From NCBI GenBank assembly GCA_001314715.1, contig LJSV01000024.1, positions 1 to 35,914 on the forward strand: 35,914 nt of DNA. The letters run 5' to 3'. Under the pieces are notes generated by a model that did not search any database, had not been told where the DNA came from, and worked only from the letters and a program-made list of their open reading frames with translations. Positions 24,229 through 32,615 of this stretch are shown one piece after another (position 1 is the stretch's first letter; each line of letters starts with the position of its first letter). Made by a program: the position numbers and the translations under genes. The DNA is from Rhodobacteraceae bacterium HLUCCA12. GTDB taxonomy: Bacteria > Pseudomonadota > Alphaproteobacteria > Rhodobacterales > Rhodobacteraceae.

Positions 24229-25086
24229 CTATCGCTGGGGCAACAGCAAGACCTCGGCGGTGACGCAGATGGCATTGGCGCCTGGTGCCAGCCGCCCTGA
24301 TTGGCTGCGCCCGTCGAACCCTGTGCCCCCCACCTCGAGCGACAGAGCTTCGCCCTGCAACTGGCCGTTCACGATCAGGATCTCGGTCGCATAGCTGTCA
24401 ATCGACCGGCCATCGTCAAAGGCGATGCCGATCAGGCTGCCGATCCCCTCGATCCGGGCCGCGCGGAGAGACTGGGCGCGCGCGAAGTCCGACAAGGCCG
24501 CGCCGATGTCCTGATTGGGGCGCAGGGTGATCAGGAACGCATCGCCCTGCGCGCCTTGGGCCGTCGGCTCGGGCCGGAACAGGGTGAAATCGGTCTCGGG
24601 GTCGTGGCGCGCGGTCATCTCTGCGCCCCTGATGCCCCAGCCCGTGAGCGTGCAATCGCGCGCCAGGACGCTGTCGCCGCACAGCATGTGCCCGGTATCC
24701 GCGCCGGACTCGGACGCCCCGTCCGCCGCGTGCCACATCCCGTGGCAATGCAGGAACGGCTGGCCGTCGCGTCGGCCCAGATGCGCCCCGGCGTGCCGTA
24801 CCCGCGCACCGGCCACGATCCGGTGCGTGGCGCTGTACCACGCCGCGTGGCCATCGCCCGGCGCCGGGGCCGGGGTGACGAAATGCAAGGGCGCGAACTC
24901 GGCGCCATCGAGTCGCAGGTAGCCGGCGGTGAACCCAAGGCGGGCAAACGCCGCGGGCACCGCGTCTGACAGGCTCTGGCCCGCGCGCAGGTCCAGGCGC
25001 AGCTCAACCGCCTGGCAGGGCAGGGCGCGGATACGCCGGTCGGCCGGTGCGCCGGGGTGGCGTATGTGGCGCAAGCCCGTGGTCAT
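24229..25086 (-). CDS. Double PPC (DUF296) domain protein
   Basis: This 285-residue protein appears to contain two copies of the PPC/DUF296 fold (plant and prokaryote conserved domain). The first runs about 25-150 (DLRAGQSLSDAVPAAFARLG ... AHLGRRDGQPFLHCHGMWH). The second runs about 175-285 (LRPNQDIGAALSDFARAQ then AARIEGIGSLIGIAFDDG). The first copy keeps H..LGxxDG...HG, the histidine-containing stretch of prokaryotic PPC proteins; the second has lost most histidines but retains the IEGIGS turn. PPC proteins form trimers and their bacterial function is unknown. The start overlaps the acyl-CoA ligase stop by 4 bases, making it the last gene of the IclR-thiolase-ligase operon, so a role in that pathway is likely. 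Confidence 0.78.
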   Translation of the reverse strand: MTTGLRHIRHPGAPADRRIRALPCQAVELRLDLRAGQSLSDAVPAAFARLGFTAGYLRLDGAEFAPLHFVTPAPAPGDGHAAWYSATHRIVAGARVRHAGAHLGRRDGQPFLHCHGMWHAADGASESGADTGHMLCGDSVLARDCTLTGWGIRGAEMTARHDPETDFTLFRPEPTAQGAQGDAFLITLRPNQDIGAALSDFARAQSLRAARIEGIGSLIGIAFDDGRSIDSYATEILIVNGQLQGEALSLEVGGTGFDGRSQSGRLAPGANAICVTAEVLLLPQR

Positions 25087-26672
25087 GCCCGCTGTTCCGG
25101 CAGCTCGCCGCGGGCTTCCAGCTCGTCACGGATCATTTTCTTGGTGATCTTGCCATAGGCCGACTTTGGCAGCGCGTCCCAGAAAACGATATGGCGCGGG
25201 CGCTTGTATCCGGCGATCTGCGGGGCAAGCCAGTCCAGCACGGCCTTGCCGTCGGGGCGGGCGCCATCGCGTGCGACGCAGACGGCCATGCCGACCTCGC
25301 CCCAGACCGGGTCGGGCACGCCCAGCACCGCAACCTCGGACAGGTCGGGATGGAGCAAGAGCTTTTCCTCGATCTCGCGCGGATAGATGTTCGATCCGCC
25401 CGAGATATACATGTCCGACGCCCGGCCGGTCAGATAGACGAAGCCCTGCGCATCCATGTGCCCCAGATCGCCGGTCAGGAACCAGCCGTTGCGAAAGCTT
25501 TTGGCATTGGCCTCGGGGTTGTTGTAATAGCCCGCAAAGACGGCCGGGCCGATCACCGCGATCTCTCCGGTTTCGCCGAAATCGACCTCTTCGCCCCGGT
25601 CGTTCTGAATCTGCACCTGCATCCCCGTGCGCGCGAACCCGCAGGTGCCGATGCGCATGCGCTCGTCGTCAAGGTGGTGATGGACCGGGGGCAGGACGGT
25701 GATGTTTCCCGTAACCTCGCCCAGCCCGAAATACTGCACCAGAACCGGGCCCAGCTTTTCCAGCGCCAGCCGCTGGTCGGCGCGATACATTGGCGCGCCC
25801 GCGTAAATGACATGGCGCAGGCTGGAATGGTCATGCTGATCGACGGCCGGGTGTTCGACCAGCAGCTTGACGATGGTGGGCACGGTGAACATGTTGCTGA
25901 CGCGCCAGCGCGCGACCAGTTCCCAGATTTCCGCCGGGTCGAATTTCTCGCCCGCGGGAAGGATCGTCTTGACCCCGTGGGCGACCTGCGCAAGCTGGTG
26001 GATGCCCGCCCCGTGCGACAGCGGCGCCACCACCAGCGAGGCATCCTCGGGCCCGGTGCCGGGCATCAGGTCGCACAGGTGGTTGGTGACGACAAAGGCC
26101 AGCTGGCCATGCGTCAGCACCGCCGCCTTGGGCCGGCCGGTCGTGCCCGAGGTAAAGAAGAACCAGGCCGGGTCGTCGCGCTGCACGACGACCGGATCGG
26201 GGCGCGCCCCGTCGTGGCGGGCGATGAGCGTCTCATACACGTCGCCAAGGGCGATGGTTGCATCGACATGCGCCGCGCAGGCGCGGGCGTGATCGGGAAA
26301 CTGTGCGCCGCACAGCAGCAGGCGCGCGCCCGAGGAGTCCGCCAGCCAGGCCAGATCCTCGGGCGACAGGCGGAAATTCGCGGGCACCCACACCGCGCCC
26401 ACGCGCCAGCAGGCGAACATCGCCTCGAACATCTGGTTGCAATTGGCCGATTGCACCAGCACCCGGTCGCCCTTGGCGATCCCGTAGTCCTGCACCAGCG
26501 CCTGCGCAAAGGCCGCGGCACGGGCGTCCATTTCGGCCCAGCTCCAGCGTGCGTCGCCGCGGACGAATGCGATGTCATCACCCAGCCGCCGCGCGCTTTC
26601 GGTCAGAAAGTGCGACAGGTTCATCACGCGGGTCGAAAAGGGCGTGACGCCTTGCGACAGATCCTGCCTCAT
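25083..26672 (-). CDS. Acyl-CoA synthetase (AMP-forming)
   Basis: This 529-residue ANL-superfamily enzyme activates a carboxylic acid to its CoA thioester through an acyl-AMP. FFFTSGTTGRPKAAVLTHG (about 171-189) is the A3 P-loop, FGLGEVTGN the A5 motif and FLTGDLGHMDAQG the A7 motif. SGGSNIYPREIEE is A8, and the C-terminal lysine in KSAYGKITKK is catalytic for adenylation. The substrate is unknown. Its ATG overlaps the thiolase stop (26669-26672); an internal ATG at 26624 is an alternative start. It lies between a thiolase and a PPC protein, suggesting degradation of an imported acid. Confidence 0.92.
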   Translation of the reverse strand: MRQDLSQGVTPFSTRVMNLSHFLTESARRLGDDIAFVRGDARWSWAEMDARAAAFAQALVQDYGIAKGDRVLVQSANCNQMFEAMFACWRVGAVWVPANFRLSPEDLAWLADSSGARLLLCGAQFPDHARACAAHVDATIALGDVYETLIARHDGARPDPVVVQRDDPAWFFFTSGTTGRPKAAVLTHGQLAFVVTNHLCDLMPGTGPEDASLVVAPLSHGAGIHQLAQVAHGVKTILPAGEKFDPAEIWELVARWRVSNMFTVPTIVKLLVEHPAVDQHDHSSLRHVIYAGAPMYRADQRLALEKLGPVLVQYFGLGEVTGNITVLPPVHHHLDDERMRIGTCGFARTGMQVQIQNDRGEEVDFGETGEIAVIGPAVFAGYYNNPEANAKSFRNGWFLTGDLGHMDAQGFVYLTGRASDMYISGGSNIYPREIEEKLLLHPDLSEVAVLGVPDPVWGEVGMAVCVARDGARPDGKAVLDWLAPQIAGYKRPRHIVFWDALPKSAYGKITKKMIRDELEARGELPEQRA

Positions 26673-27838
26673 TTCACGCGTTCCAGGATCGAGGCATAGT
26701 TGGTCACCGCCGCGCCGCCCATGTTGAACACACCCGCCAGCCGTGCGCCGGGGATCTGCATGCCCTCGGCCCGTTCGGTCAGTTGCATCGCGGCCATGAC
26801 ATGCATCGACACGCCCGTGGCCCCGATCGGGTGCCCCTTGGACTTGAGCCCGCCCGAGGGGTTGACCGGCAGTCGCCCGTCCTTTCGGGTGATGCCGTCG
26901 CGGATGACCCGGTGGCCCTGACCGGGCTCGGCCAGCCCCATCGCCTCGTATTCCAGCATCTCGGCGATGGTGAAACAGTCATGGGTTTCGACAAGACTCA
27001 GATCGTCCAGCGTGACCCCGGCGTCGGACAGCGTCTTGGCCCAGGCCATGCGGGCGCCACGAAATTCCAGCACGTCGCGCCGCGACATCGCCATGATGTC
27101 ATTGGCCTGCGCTCGCGCCCGAAAACCGATGGCCCGCGCCATGCCGGCCGCGGTCTCGGCATCGGCCAGCACCAGAACGGCGGCACCGTCCGAGACCAGC
27201 GAACAATCCGTGCGCCGCAGGGGGCCGGCCACGCGCGGGTTCTTGTCGGACACGGTATTGCAGAACGCCAGCCCGAAATCCTTGCGCATATGCGCATAGG
27301 GGTTGGCCATGCCGTTGGCGTGGTTCTTGGCGGCGATCATGGCCAGTTCCTCGGACCGATCGCCGTATCGCTGAAAATAGCTTTGCGCGATCTGGCCGAA
27401 CAGACCGGCGAACCCGCCCTCGACCTCGGCTTCCTCGGCGCGATAGCTCGCACCCAGGAGGATGTCGCCGACCTCGGCCGTGGGTGTGGCGGTCATCTTC
27501 TCGGCGCCGACGACAAGGGCGATGCGCCCGCGCCCGGCCTCGATGAAGTCCATCGCGCCATGCAGCGCGGCCGACCCGGTGGCGCAGGCGTTTTCATACC
27601 GCGTGGCCGGCGTATGGGCCAGGCGCTCATCGCCCATGGCGACCAGCGCCGCCTGAAAATCCTGTTTGGAAAAGCCGTTGTTGAAGACGCCCACGAAAAT
27701 GCCGTCGACATCTTCGGCGCCGATCCCGGTATGCGCCAGCGCCTGCGACACCGCATCGGCCATCAGGCTTTCGGTGTCGGGATGCTCGGATTTGCCAAAG
27801 GCCGTGTGGCCCCAGCCGACGATCTGTGCGCCTGTCAT
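26669..27838 (-). CDS. Thiolase family protein (SCP2-like acetyl-CoA acyltransferase)
   Basis: This 389-residue thiolase-fold protein has the nucleophile C85 in YENACATGSAA, H286 in ETHDCF and H336 in SKGHPIGATG. The usual second cysteine near the C-terminus (CxGGG) is replaced by Asn in VFNMGGAAV, as in the SCP2-thiolase/nonspecific lipid-transfer branch. That makes CoA-dependent cleavage or an acyl transfer likely, and canonical condensation less so. It overlaps both neighbours by 4 bases (IclR upstream, ligase downstream). Substrate unknown. Confidence 0.9.
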   Translation of the reverse strand: MTGAQIVGWGHTAFGKSEHPDTESLMADAVSQALAHTGIGAEDVDGIFVGVFNNGFSKQDFQAALVAMGDERLAHTPATRYENACATGSAALHGAMDFIEAGRGRIALVVGAEKMTATPTAEVGDILLGASYRAEEAEVEGGFAGLFGQIAQSYFQRYGDRSEELAMIAAKNHANGMANPYAHMRKDFGLAFCNTVSDKNPRVAGPLRRTDCSLVSDGAAVLVLADAETAAGMARAIGFRARAQANDIMAMSRRDVLEFRGARMAWAKTLSDAGVTLDDLSLVETHDCFTIAEMLEYEAMGLAEPGQGHRVIRDGITRKDGRLPVNPSGGLKSKGHPIGATGVSMHVMAAMQLTERAEGMQIPGARLAGVFNMGGAAVTNYASILERVK

Positions 27839-28683
27839 GGTGCGGTTCCTTCTTTCGGCCTGTCCGGGGCAACCCCCTTGGCCAGGCGTGTTTCGATCAC
27901 GCGGGCCTCGGCCCGCAGCTTGCGCGCCAGGTCTTCGCGGCGCGGCGCCTTCATCCGGCTTTCCACGGCGGCCAGCGACAGCGCGCCGACCAGTTGGCCG
28001 CCCGGCCCGCGCAGCGCGACGCCCAGGCCCCAGGAATCCTCAAAAATCAGGCCGGGGTTGAGCGCGATGCCCGTGTCGCGGGTCTTTGCCACCTGTGCGC
28101 GCAACGTGTCCGGTTTCAGGCGCGGATAGCTGGTTTCAAGTTCGGCGCGATTGGCTTCCAGCACTGCCTCGACCTCGTCCTCGGGCAGGGCCGCCAGCAT
28201 CGCCAGCGAACCCGCGCCCACGCCCAGCGGATGGTGCGCGCCGGGCATCAGGGCATAGGTGCGAATCGGATGTGCGCCGTCTTCGCGGTGCAGGCAGACG
28301 GCATAAAGCCCGCGGCGCACCGAGACGAAGGCGGCATCCCCGGTCTCGCGCGCCAGACGCTGCAACGAATCGATGGCCTGCGACAGCAGCCCGTGGCGAC
28401 CCTGCGCCAGCAATCCCAGCAGATACGCCTCTTCGCCCAGGTGATAGGCGCGGCTCTGCGCGCCCTGTTCGACCAGCCCCGCCCGCATCAGCGCCAGCAG
28501 CAGGCGCCGCACCGTCGCCTTGTTCAGCCCGGTCTGGCCGACGATGACGGAAAGCGGCATGCCTTCGGCGGGATGACGCCCGATCAGCGACAGCAGCGCA
28601 AGCGCCCGATCGACGCTTTGCGCGCCACCAATCGCCGAATCCGACCCTTCAAGTTTCATAATGTGAACCGTCGCATCGGCCAT
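27835..28683 (-). CDS. IclR family transcriptional regulator
   Basis: This 282-residue protein has an N-terminal winged helix-turn-helix (about 19-80), SVDRALALLSLIGRH then GLNKATVRRLLLALMRAGLV. A C-terminal IclR effector domain (about 95-265) follows, containing PLGVGAGSLAMLAAL and VALRGPGGQLVGALSLAA. IclR proteins bind small acids. It is the first gene of the minus-strand operon and divergent to the TRAP genes, so it likely controls both. The start is not certain: ATG at 28683 is used, ATG at 28659 is possible, and neither has a strong ribosome-binding site. Confidence 0.9.
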   Translation of the reverse strand: MADATVHIMKLEGSDSAIGGAQSVDRALALLSLIGRHPAEGMPLSVIVGQTGLNKATVRRLLLALMRAGLVEQGAQSRAYHLGEEAYLLGLLAQGRHGLLSQAIDSLQRLARETGDAAFVSVRRGLYAVCLHREDGAHPIRTYALMPGAHHPLGVGAGSLAMLAALPEDEVEAVLEANRAELETSYPRLKPDTLRAQVAKTRDTGIALNPGLIFEDSWGLGVALRGPGGQLVGALSLAAVESRMKAPRREDLARKLRAEARVIETRLAKGVAPDRPKEGTAP

Positions 28684-28736
28684 GTTTCGCTGTTTTCACC
28701 CCGTTTCCAGTTTATTTTGATTTTATTTCGCGCAGG

Positions 28737-28784
28737 TTGCAAGTTTTTCTTGCAATTTTGAAAAACCACGGTCCACTATTTGGA
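28737..28784. promoter_or_regulatory. Two inverted repeats in the IclR-dctP intergenic region
   Basis: TTGCAAG (28737-28743) and CTTGCAA (28749-28755) form a perfect 7-bp inverted repeat around five T. TCCA-CTATT-TGGA (28772-28784) is a second, 4-bp repeat. Both lie in the AT-rich 155-base region between the divergent iclR and dctP starts, where an IclR-type regulator would bind. Confidence 0.5.
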
Positions 28785-28838
28785 AAAATCAGGCAAGGGC
28801 CACGCAGGCCATTCGCGATTTTTCAAAGGGAGGAAGGA

Positions 28839-29843
28839 ATGACATTCACACGCATGACCGGCACCGCACTGGCGGCGGGCCTTGCCACGGCATTGAGCCT
28901 TGGTGCGGCAACGGCCGAAACCCTGCGCCTGTCGCACAATACCGGCGACACCACGACCTGGCACCAGGGCGCCGAACGCTTTGCCGAACTGCTGGACGAA
29001 CGCACCGATGGCGAACTGACCGTGCGCGTTTTCCCCAATGCGCAGCTGTCGGGTGGCGACCAGATGCGCCAGGCCGAGATGGTCGGGCGCGGGGCGCTGG
29101 ATCTGGTGGTGACTTCGGCCATCAACGTCACGCCGCTGGTCCCTGAGATGGCGGTCTTTTCGCTGCCCTACCTCTATTCCAATTACGAACAGGTCGATGC
29201 CACCACGCAGGGCGAACCCGGACAGATGCTGTCGGACATTCTGGCCGAACGCGGCATTGTCGTCCTGGCCTGGGGTGAGAACGGCTTTCGTGAAGTCACC
29301 AACAACACCCGCCCGATCCGTTCGCCCGAAGACCTGGAAGGGCTGAACATGCGCGTCGCCGGGCCGATGTATATCGACGTGATGAATGCCCTTGGCGCGA
29401 ACCCGCAGCAGATGCAGTGGGGCGAGACGATGTCGGCGCTTCAGCAGGGCGTGGTTGACGGGCAGGAAAACCCGATCGGCGCGGTGATCATCCCGCAGCA
29501 GGTGTACGAGGTGCAAAAATACCTGACCACCTGGCACTATTCGTATGATCCGATCTTCATCGGCATCTCGCAGGCGAAATGGGATGGCTATGACGCCGAG
29601 ACGCAGGAACTGATCCGCGACGCCGCCCAGGAGGCCATGGCCTATCAGCGCGAGATCACCCGCGAGGGCACCGCCGAGGGGGTCGAATACCTGCGCGAGC
29701 AGGGCATGGAAGTCTATGAGCCCACCGACGAAGAGCTTGCCGCCTTCCGCGAAGCGACGCAGCCGGCCTTTGACGAATGGGCCGAGCGCGTCGGCCCCGA
29801 GATCGTCAATGCCTTCCAGGATGCGATCGCCGCAACCAACTGA
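28839..29843 (+). CDS. dctP: TRAP transporter solute-binding protein DctP
   Basis: This 334-residue periplasmic binding protein has a Sec signal peptide at residues 1-26 (MTFTRMTGTALAAGLATALS, cleavage after ATA). R172 in GLNMRVAGPMY is the conserved arginine that forms a salt bridge with the substrate carboxylate in DctP proteins. QWGETMSALQQGVVDGQENP is the signature that follows. AAGGGAGGAAGG is a strong ribosome-binding site. The ligand is probably an organic acid. A strong hairpin follows the stop before dctQ, a common way to make more binding protein than membrane subunits. Confidence 0.93.
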   Translation: MTFTRMTGTALAAGLATALSLGAATAETLRLSHNTGDTTTWHQGAERFAELLDERTDGELTVRVFPNAQLSGGDQMRQAEMVGRGALDLVVTSAINVTPLVPEMAVFSLPYLYSNYEQVDATTQGEPGQMLSDILAERGIVVLAWGENGFREVTNNTRPIRSPEDLEGLNMRVAGPMYIDVMNALGANPQQMQWGETMSALQQGVVDGQENPIGAVIIPQQVYEVQKYLTTWHYSYDPIFIGISQAKWDGYDAETQELIRDAAQEAMAYQREITREGTAEGVEYLREQGMEVYEPTDEELAAFREATQPAFDEWAERVGPEIVNAFQDAIAATN

Positions 29844-29858
29844 ACCGTGACACGGTGT

Positions 29859-29890
29859 CCCGCGGCCCCCGACCGGGGCCGCGGGGCCTT
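29859..29890 (+). terminator. Strong hairpin between dctP and dctQ
   Basis: CCCGCGGCCCC (29859-29869) and GGGGCCGCGGG (29875-29885) form a perfect 11-bp stem with a CGACC loop, followed by GCCTTTTGCG. It begins 15 bases after the dctP stop. The short T run suggests a leaky terminator or an mRNA 3'-end stabiliser. Confidence 0.7.
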
Positions 29891-29910
29891 TTGCGTCGAG
29901 GGCCAAGCGG

Positions 29911-30399
29911 ATGATGCGCCTGCTGCTGCGTGATTTCGAAAAGATCATTTGCGCCGCCCTGTTCCTGGGGATGACGGCGCTTGGCTTTGCCAATGTCGTG
30001 GTCCGGTATGGAACCCGCTATTCGTTTGCGGCCAGCGAGGAATTGCTGGTCAACGGCTTTTTGCTGCTGACGGTCTTCGGCGCGGCGCTGGCCGCACGGC
30101 GCGGCGAGCATCTGGCCGTGACCGTGGTGCATGACCTGATGCCGCGGGTGCTGTGGCTGCCGGTCCTTCTGCTTTCCGTCGCGCTTTCGGTGATCCTGCT
30201 GGGTTTGTCTGCCTGGTTTTCCTGGGAGGCGATGATGAACATCAAGCGCGTGGGCATGCGATCCTATGCGCTGGGCATTCCCGCCTGGTACTATCAGGCC
30301 GCGCTGCCCTTCGGATTCGCGCTGGTCTGTATCCGGTATCTGCAACACGCCTGGACGGTGATGCGCACCGGCAGGGGAACGGAGATCGGCCATGTTTGA
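29911..30399 (+). CDS. dctQ: TRAP transporter small permease DctQ
   Basis: This 162-residue membrane protein has four predicted transmembrane segments (about 12-32, 45-62, 85-105 and 128-148). It shows the DctQ features: NVVVRYGTRYSFAASEELLV after TM1 and AARRGEHLAVTVV in the loop after TM2. The small subunit joins the large permease in the inner membrane to receive substrate from DctP and couples transport to a sodium gradient. It overlaps dctM by 8 bases. Confidence 0.9.
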   Translation: MMRLLLRDFEKIICAALFLGMTALGFANVVVRYGTRYSFAASEELLVNGFLLLTVFGAALAARRGEHLAVTVVHDLMPRVLWLPVLLLSVALSVILLGLSAWFSWEAMMNIKRVGMRSYALGIPAWYYQAALPFGFALVCIRYLQHAWTVMRTGRGTEIGHV

Positions 30400-31726
30400 G
30401 GCGATCGGGATCGACTCGGCCGGAACGCAGATGATCATCGTCTTCTTTCTGCTCATGGCGCTGCGGATGCCGGTGGCCTTTGCGCTGGGCTTGTCGGCGA
30501 TTTACGCGATGTGGACGATCGGATTCGGCCTCGATCTGGCCGGCGATCTGATCGCGACCGGCATCACCAAGTTCTCGCTGCTGGCGATTCCGTTCTTCAT
30601 TCTGGCGGGCACGCTGATGGGCAGCCTTGGCATTGCCGAGCGCATGATCCGGTTCTTTCGCGTGGCGGTCGGCGGGTTGCCCGGCGGTATGGGGATGGTC
30701 GGCACGGTGGTGTGCCTGTTCTGGGGCGCTGTCAGCGGCTCGGGCCCGGCATCGGTTGCGGCCATCGGCCCGATGATCATCAAGGGGATGGAGGACGACG
30801 GCTATGACCGCGCTTTCGCCGCCGGTCTGGTGGTGACGGGGGCGGCCTTTTCCATCGTCATCCCGCCGTCGATCGGGCTCGTGATCTATGGTGTCATTGC
30901 CGAAACATCGATTTCGCAGCTGTTCATTGCCGCCATCATTCCCGGCATCTTCATGGCCCTGACCATGCTGGCCGTGCTGCCCTTCGCGCGCCGCCATGGC
31001 GTCGCGGGCGGCAGCCCCGGCCTGCAATCGCTGAGCCCCGACCCCTATGGCGGCAGTTCCCGGCGCACGGCCCTGTGGCAATCCTTCCGCGACAGTTTCT
31101 GGGGCCTGATGACGCCCGTGGTCATCCTGGGCGGTATCTATTCCGGTGTCTTCACCCCGACCGAGGCGGCGATCGTGGCCACGGTCTATGCGCTTGCGGT
31201 CGGGGCCTTCGCCTATCGCACCCTGACGTTCCAACGGCTTTACGATGCGCTTGGCGCCGCAGCGGCCTCGTCGGCGGTGGTGATGCTGATCGTCGCCTAT
31301 GCCAGCCTGTTCGGCTGGGTCGTCACCATCGACGATCTCGTCGGCAGCTATTCCAGCGCGCTTCTGGGGCTCAGTGACAATGACTGGATCATCTTGCTGG
31401 TGATCATGGTGATCCTGCTGGTCGCGGGCATGTTCATGGACCCGGTGACGGTCATGTTCATCGCGCTGCCGATCTTTCTGCCGGTCTCGCGGGAAATCGG
31501 CTGGGATCCGGTCTGGTTCGGTGTCGTGGTGATGATCAACCTTGCGATCGGCCTGATCACGCCACCGGTGGGGATCAACCTTTATGTCGCGGCCAATGTC
31601 ACCCGGCTGAGCATCGAACGCGTCGCGCGCGGCACCATGCCGTTCCTGCTGGCCAGCCTGGTGGGAATCGCCGTGGTCGCGGCAATCCCGCAGATGTCGC
31701 TGATCCTGTTGCAGTGGCTGCGGTGA
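30392..31726 (+). CDS. dctM: TRAP transporter large permease DctM
   Basis: This 444-residue integral membrane protein of the DctM family has about 12 hydrophobic segments, with re-entrant hairpins expected. LLAIPFFILAGTLMG, WGAVSGSGPASVAAIGP and VIPPSIGLVIYGV are the conserved motifs of the substrate/sodium pathway; LITPPVGINLYVA is the matching motif in the second half. The start overlaps dctQ, so the two subunits are coupled. Together with DctP it forms a complete TRAP system. Confidence 0.93.
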   Translation: MFEAIGIDSAGTQMIIVFFLLMALRMPVAFALGLSAIYAMWTIGFGLDLAGDLIATGITKFSLLAIPFFILAGTLMGSLGIAERMIRFFRVAVGGLPGGMGMVGTVVCLFWGAVSGSGPASVAAIGPMIIKGMEDDGYDRAFAAGLVVTGAAFSIVIPPSIGLVIYGVIAETSISQLFIAAIIPGIFMALTMLAVLPFARRHGVAGGSPGLQSLSPDPYGGSSRRTALWQSFRDSFWGLMTPVVILGGIYSGVFTPTEAAIVATVYALAVGAFAYRTLTFQRLYDALGAAAASSAVVMLIVAYASLFGWVVTIDDLVGSYSSALLGLSDNDWIILLVIMVILLVAGMFMDPVTVMFIALPIFLPVSREIGWDPVWFGVVVMINLAIGLITPPVGINLYVAANVTRLSIERVARGTMPFLLASLVGIAVVAAIPQMSLILLQWLR

Positions 31727-31745
31727 TCAACGGAAAGGGTCAGTC

Positions 31746-32501
31746 ATGGACATGAAAACCGCCATCGTCACCGGCGCCGCGCGCGGCATCGGGCTGGCAA
31801 CGACGCAGCTGATGCTGGACGAGGGCTGGCAGGTCGCGATGATCGACCGCGACGCCGAAGCCCTGAAAACCGCGGCCGAGGGGCTGGCGCATGTCTTGCC
31901 GGTGGTCTGCGATGTGTCCGACCCCGATCAGGTCGATGACATGACCGCGGATGTTGTGCGCCGCTGCGGCCGCGTCGATGCCTTGGTCAACAATGCCGGC
32001 GTGGCCGATTTCCGCCCGCTCGACGAGACCGATTTCGTCACCTGGCGAACGGTGATGGGCACCAATCTGGACGGTGTCTTTCTGGCCAGCCAGGCAGCGC
32101 TGCCGCATCTGAAAAAGACCCGCGGCGCCATTGTCAACATCGCCTCGATTTCCGGGTTGCGCGCCAGCACGCTACGCGTGGCCTATGGCACCTCGAAAGC
32201 GGCGGTGATCCATCTGACCCGCCAGCAGGCCGCCGAACTGGGCGAATGGGGCATTCGCGCCAATTGCGTCGCGCCCGGCCCGGTCGATACCAAGCTGGCG
32301 CTGGCCGTGCATTCCCCCGCCATCCGTGCCGCCTATCATGACGCGATCCCGCTCAACCGCTACGGGTCCGAGCGCGAGATCGCCGAGGCGATCGTGTTCC
32401 TATGCTCGCAACGCGCAAGCTACGTCACCGGCCAGGTGATTGCGGTGGATGGCGGGTTCGAGGCCGTCGGCGTCGGCCTGCCGGCGTTGCGCGGGGCCTG
32501 A
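31746..32501 (+). CDS. SDR family NAD(P)-dependent oxidoreductase
   Basis: This 251-residue classical short-chain dehydrogenase has TGAARGIG (9-16) as the nucleotide-binding motif, and D34 at the end of strand 2 favours NAD(H). NNAG (82-85) is the structural motif. N107, S134, Y147 and K151 form the catalytic tetrad. It lies 19 bases after dctM in the same transcript, so it probably oxidises or reduces the imported compound or a CoA intermediate of the divergent thiolase/ligase pathway. Confidence 0.92.
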   Translation: MDMKTAIVTGAARGIGLATTQLMLDEGWQVAMIDRDAEALKTAAEGLAHVLPVVCDVSDPDQVDDMTADVVRRCGRVDALVNNAGVADFRPLDETDFVTWRTVMGTNLDGVFLASQAALPHLKKTRGAIVNIASISGLRASTLRVAYGTSKAAVIHLTRQQAAELGEWGIRANCVAPGPVDTKLALAVHSPAIRAAYHDAIPLNRYGSEREIAEAIVFLCSQRASYVTGQVIAVDGGFEAVGVGLPALRGA

Positions 32502-32615
32502 GGCCGCAATCTTGCGGCGCAAAGCGCCCGGCAGGAATCCATTCACAAGTGTAGCTTTGGCTGGTGCTCGCGGCCCAGACGCGTATGATGGCCGCGCAAA
32601 CCAAGGGGGCGCGCG

